The notes beneath the pieces were generated by a model. The model had not been told where the DNA came from. It saw only the letters and a program-made list of their open reading frames with translations, and searched no databases. A program made the translations under genes and the position numbers. A DNA stretch of 7,090 nt from Paracoccaceae bacterium (GTDB taxonomy: Bacteria > Pseudomonadota > Alphaproteobacteria > Rhodobacterales > Rhodobacteraceae). The stretch is from NCBI GenBank assembly GCA_007128865.1, contig SKWP01000094.1, positions 1 to 7,090 of the forward strand, given 5' to 3'. Shown here piece by piece: positions 6,201-7,090 of the stretch (the first letter of the stretch is position 1; every line of letters begins with the position of its first letter).

Positions 6201-7090
6201 GTGCCCGCGACCAGCGTTGCCGCCATGAAGCCCACAGGGCCAAGGGCGGTCAGGAAGGTGGCGCCCACGATTGCCGTGGTTGCCAGCGCCACATCGGGGG
6301 CCTGCACCCGCACCGCCTGCACCGGCACCGAGACCCGCGCCGCCATCACCGTGCCCCGTTCGGAAAAGCCGGGGAAGGGCGGCGAGGTGGTGCGCGCGAT
6401 ACCGTCGGCATCGACGCGGCCGGTGTCGATCACGGCCCAGGCCTTGCGCATCTCGCCATCGGGGCCGAGCGGCAATTCGACCAGATGGAAAAAGGCCACT
6501 TCGTCGCCTTCGTCCAGATCGCCGCCGGTGTCGATGCCCAGTTGCATCGTGCCGGCCACGGGCGGGCCGTCATGTTCGAAGCTGAAGACCGAGAAGGCAT
6601 CGAAACCCTCTGGCAGCGCCTCGGCCGCGTCAATCGCCTCGGCCACGTCCTCGTCGGTGATGGTAAAGGTCTGCGGTGCGGGCACCTGCCCAGGCCCCAG
6701 CGCCAGTTCGACGCCGGAGTCGGTGCGCATGATCCCGCCCTCGGGGCCCAGCGCCACCGCATCGCCGGCCACGGGCGCCGCGACCGATACGCGGATCGTA
6801 TCCTCGCCAAAGGCATGGACAACGGTGACGGTCGTTTCGCCCTCGGCCAGCGCGGTGATCAGCCCGTCTTCGGAAACCGACACGATGCGGCTGTCGGCAA
6901 CGGTGTAATGCGTGCCCTGATCGGCCTGGCCCACGAAATCCAGCCGTTCAAGCCCGACGGAGGTGACGATCTGGCGCGTTCCGCCTTCGGGCAGGATCGT
7001 CACGGCATCGGGATAGGCGTCGATGTTGAAGGCCCATGTGATCAGGTCACTGATGGTTTCCTCGGTATAGACCCCGACCGCTGTCGAGGC
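1..7090 (-). CDS. Giant multidomain secreted/surface protein with Ig-like, beta-propeller, hydrolase-like and metzincin metalloprotease domains (internal fragment, both ends missing)
   Basis: A single frame, read from 7090 down to 1, has no stop across 2,363 codons. Start and stop both lie outside, so the true length is unknown. Recognisable modules in order are a Big2-type Ig-like domain (about residues 30-106), a beta module with PPFPG (237-241), a hydrophobic stretch (268-304), a beta-propeller-like region (504-953), an FnIII-like segment (1011-1157), an alpha/beta-hydrolase-like domain (about 1170-1590), a split beta-sandwich with helical inserts (1618-2088), a zinc metalloprotease domain (2093-2262) and the start of a second sandwich module (from 2279). 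Composition is acidic, Gly/Ala-rich and almost Cys-free, as in exported bacterial giant proteins. Domain identities come from motif recognition, not a database search. Its biological role is unknown; adhesion, matrix scaffolding or extracellular degradation are inferences. No frameshift, transposon or internal stop was seen. Confidence 0.95.
305..814 (-). other. Metzincin-type zinc metalloprotease domain (residues ~2093-2262)
   Basis: The catalytic helix reads THEMGHLLGLPD. H2215 and H2219 are the expected zinc ligands, E2216 the general base, and D2225 the likely third ligand (HExxHxxGxxD, as in snapalysin-type enzymes, whereas matrixins and serralysins use His). A Met-Met pair at 2235-2236 sits where the metzincin Met-turn is expected. 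Upstream, 'AAGHGWFIDETP' (2170-2181) and the helix 'ARPLLRAALAAWAGTGLLS' are features I associate with matrixin-like domains in giant marine-bacterial proteins. 'ITDDDIAALAAL' closes the domain. All core catalytic residues are present, so activity is plausible. It lies between two sandwich modules that could dock substrate. Substrate is unknown, and a self-processing role is possible but speculative. Confidence 0.75.
1252..1807 (-). other. Long helical insertion within the sandwich module (residues ~1762-1947)
   Basis: The sequence changes to helix-type composition, for example 'PLAIARPILKQAFDAYAGAM', 'VDKVIKNAQIESLLESM', 'SREWIEEQLLDDESEISQRA', 'VEQFQSYFSAAFDALFAEQL' and 'GVLADFVDDVIRDIAKFDRI'. 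A short Gly/Ser/Ala-rich hinge (about residues 1860-1870) separates two helical halves. The flanks are the two halves of the beta-sandwich. I do not recognise a named domain. Confidence 0.5.
1853..1880 (+). repeat. Short direct repeat, two 13-bp copies with 15-bp period
   Basis: GATGCCGAATTCG occurs at 1853-1865 and again at 1868-1880, separated by two bases. In the protein it gives a five-residue duplication, EFGIR followed by EFGID. The 15-base period keeps the frame. It looks like a small replication-slippage duplication inside the coding region and not a mobile or regulatory element. Confidence 0.7.
1960..2155 (-). other. Charged coiled-coil insertion (residues 1646-1711)
   Basis: About 65 residues are rich in Glu, Lys, Arg, Gln and Leu, with heptad-like hydrophobic spacing. 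Examples are 'FLEGRKANLMQERRDILEDR', 'ALRESLAREKVEEIGAVQVE' and 'LDKTLAKERESRSIL'. There is one Pro, in 'DIPQAL', which could mark the turn of an antiparallel hairpin. It lies between the first strand of the sandwich module (NGDFE) and its second conserved block (FPFSYQLPG). It could mediate oligomerisation or partner binding. Confidence 0.65.
2243..2320 (-). other. Gly/Pro/Ala-rich interdomain linker (residues ~1591-1616)
   Basis: About 26 residues, starting GGGDSHRPAAGAG and continuing TPPAGGDVTAPP, are low in hydrophobics and rich in Gly, Pro and Ala. They sit exactly between the end of the hydrolase-like domain ('GTGWFYSWAG') and the start of the next beta-sandwich ('NGDFELGT'). This is a typical flexible linker and a useful domain boundary. 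Confidence 0.7.
2318..3600 (-). other. Alpha/beta-hydrolase (lipase-like) domain with Asp in the nucleophile elbow (residues ~1165-1591)
   Basis: The domain opens with a strand and oxyanion-type loop, 'TLLTHGAQFWPDDF' (H1175). Next come 'VVLHYDKRSGEWVNL', 'LLTDWARESNITDSGFSEAA' and the elbow strand 'PLHFVGQDRGAVVNSEIIKR' (D1295). Then follow 'TTIDPHD' (D1324), 'NIGFADNYFQ' (1420-1429), 'ALAWYAGTA' (W1497) and the ending 'GTGTGWFYSWAGGG'. This order matches lipase-like domains that I recall from giant marine-bacterial proteins, whose elbow normally reads G-H-S-R-G. Here it reads G-Q-D-R-G, so Asp stands where the nucleophilic Ser is expected. The acid Asp at 1324 is kept. The expected His near 'AWY' is not obvious. 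It may be inactive, a binding domain, or use Asp as nucleophile. A helical Ala-rich segment (about 1350-1395) is inserted after the acid loop. Confidence 0.6.
3620..4060 (-). other. Fibronectin-III-like segment (residues ~1011-1157)
   Basis: The segment starts with 'ELTLSWSFEAP', reaches 'VSKLYVSTLPRGMGLFPDD', and ends with 'ISRVEVTFDPNYLEALTAGQ' and then 'NFFWGVEV'. The closing 'L..G..YFW.V' pattern is like the last strands of an FnIII or Ig-like domain. An inserted piece rich in Asp/Arg (about residues 1060-1085) separates the two halves. It directly precedes the hydrolase-like domain and probably packs against it or acts as spacer. Assignment rests on strand pattern only. Confidence 0.35.
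4232..5581 (-). other. Beta-propeller-like region with YVTN/WD-type blades (residues ~504-953)
   Basis: Several blade-like repeats of the form 'hydrophobic-S-x-D/E-G-x-x-L-hhh-x-hhh-D' are visible. They are 'YGFVADARDGQFGLTVVDT' (from residue 504), 'LALVFAQTGDGIFVLD', 'AMTLSPEGDRLFIAARDRIW' (602-621), 'IDSLAVSADGTRLFVVV' (from 662) and 'LSGDADKLYVAYGNTGNVLV' (928-947, ending 'VFDVDEL'). This is the signature of YVTN/lactonase-type beta-propellers, which usually serve as binding platforms. The middle part (about residues 720-900) is less regular and may be a degenerate set of blades or an inserted segment. Blade count and ring closure cannot be fixed by eye. No enzymatic residues are assigned. 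Confidence 0.6.
5582..6178 (-). other. Unassigned beta-rich segment between hydrophobic stretch and propeller (residues ~305-503)
   Basis: The sequence is strand-like with alternating hydrophobic and polar residues. Examples are 'RASLEVELDGTLETDSFRI', 'TRLTLTGTLFANEDAL' and 'ITFDVPRSLILPYASFIVE'. It also carries 'GEPWPDGTPFIGSNPVQV', which leads into the first propeller-like blade. I do not recognise a named family. An Ig-like or invasin-type beta-sandwich spacer is plausible from position and composition. No catalytic motif was seen. Confidence 0.35.
6179..6289 (-). other. 37-residue hydrophobic, transmembrane-like stretch (residues 268-304)
   Basis: Residues 268-304 hold no charged residue and one His. 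They run ALATTAIVGATFLTAL, then GPVGFMAATLVAG, then TSHAFLLA. The central Gly-Pro could make a turn between two short hydrophobic helices. It is flanked by soluble beta-type sequence on both sides. It could be a membrane hairpin, a buried core element, or an amphipathic interface in a surface protein; the sequence alone does not decide. It is not a signal peptide, because the frame continues far upstream. Confidence 0.5.
6321..6772 (-). other. Beta-rich module ending in a PPFPG motif (residues ~107-257)
   Basis: This stretch begins with a 'GPEGGIMRTDSGVELALGPG' opening. A 'TFTITDEDV' strand and an 'LPEGFDAFSVFSFEHDGPPV' segment follow, then 'LDEGDEVAFFHLVELPLGPD', and it closes with 'SPPFPGFSERGTVMAARV'. 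The order of a 'GG..' strand, a proline-rich central piece, a 'DG.ART.SPPFPG' turn and a 'GT.M.AR' strand is typical of a ZU5-like or Ig-like beta module found beside Ig-like repeats in giant surface proteins. The family name is uncertain; the beta-rich nature and the closing motif (PPFPG at residues 237-241) are directly visible. No catalytic residues are apparent. Confidence 0.5.
6773..7003 (-). other. Bacterial Ig-like domain, Big2 type (residues ~30-106)
   Basis: The segment has the usual Big2 pattern. An opening strand (VTILPEGGTRQIVTSV) is followed by the core 'YTVADSRIVSVSEDGLITAL', then 'AEGETTVTVVHAFGEDTIRVSV'. The order 'xIVSVSEDGLITALAEGETTVTV' is the hallmark of this fold in intimin/invasin-like and other surface proteins, where it acts as a rigid spacer or adhesion module. 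It is the first recognisable domain in the window, and more Ig-like domains could lie upstream beyond position 7090. Boundaries are approximate. Confidence 0.8.

Noticed and set aside
1..7090. Searched for tRNA, rRNA, CRISPR repeats, insertion sequences, attachment sites, riboswitches and promoters
   Set aside because: None was seen. The window is coding throughout, and no long direct or inverted repeats were found by eye.

Overview
The whole 7,090-base window lies inside one protein-coding gene on the minus strand. Reading codons downward from position 7090, one frame runs to position 1 with no stop, giving 2,363 complete codons. Neither the start codon nor the stop codon is in the window, so this is an internal piece of a giant protein of well over 2,363 residues. 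Residue numbers below count from the first codon in the window (7090-7088 = residue 1). The translation was done by hand.

The DNA is GC-rich with strong third-position GC, and the protein is acidic, rich in Ala/Gly/Asp and nearly free of Cys. This suits an alphaproteobacterium, most likely a Rhodobacteraceae-like marine or halotolerant bacterium, but taxonomy is inference. The composition and domain types point to an exported, cell-surface or extracellular multidomain protein. No secretion signal can be seen because both ends are missing.

From N- to C-terminus (high to low coordinates) the fragment holds: a bacterial Ig-like (Big2-type) domain; a beta module ending in a PPFPG motif; a 37-residue hydrophobic stretch; a beta-rich segment; a beta-propeller-like region with YVTN/WD-type blades; a fibronectin-III-like segment; an alpha/beta-hydrolase (lipase-like) domain whose nucleophile-elbow Ser appears replaced by Asp; a Gly/Pro/Ala linker; a beta-sandwich (galactose-binding-like) module split by a coiled coil and a long helical insert; a metzincin-type zinc metalloprotease domain with HEMGHLLGLPD and a downstream Met-Met; and the start of another galactose-binding-like module that runs off the window at position 1.

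The layout resembles the giant, poorly characterised surface proteins of marine bacteria and planctomycetes (Ig-like, propeller, hydrolase and matrixin-like modules in one chain). A plausible reading is a secreted adhesin or enzyme scaffold with one potentially active protease domain and one degenerate or altered hydrolase domain. There are no RNA genes, mobile elements, CRISPR arrays, promoters, terminators or intergenic gaps. The long plus-strand ORFs are codon-aligned antisense shadows.
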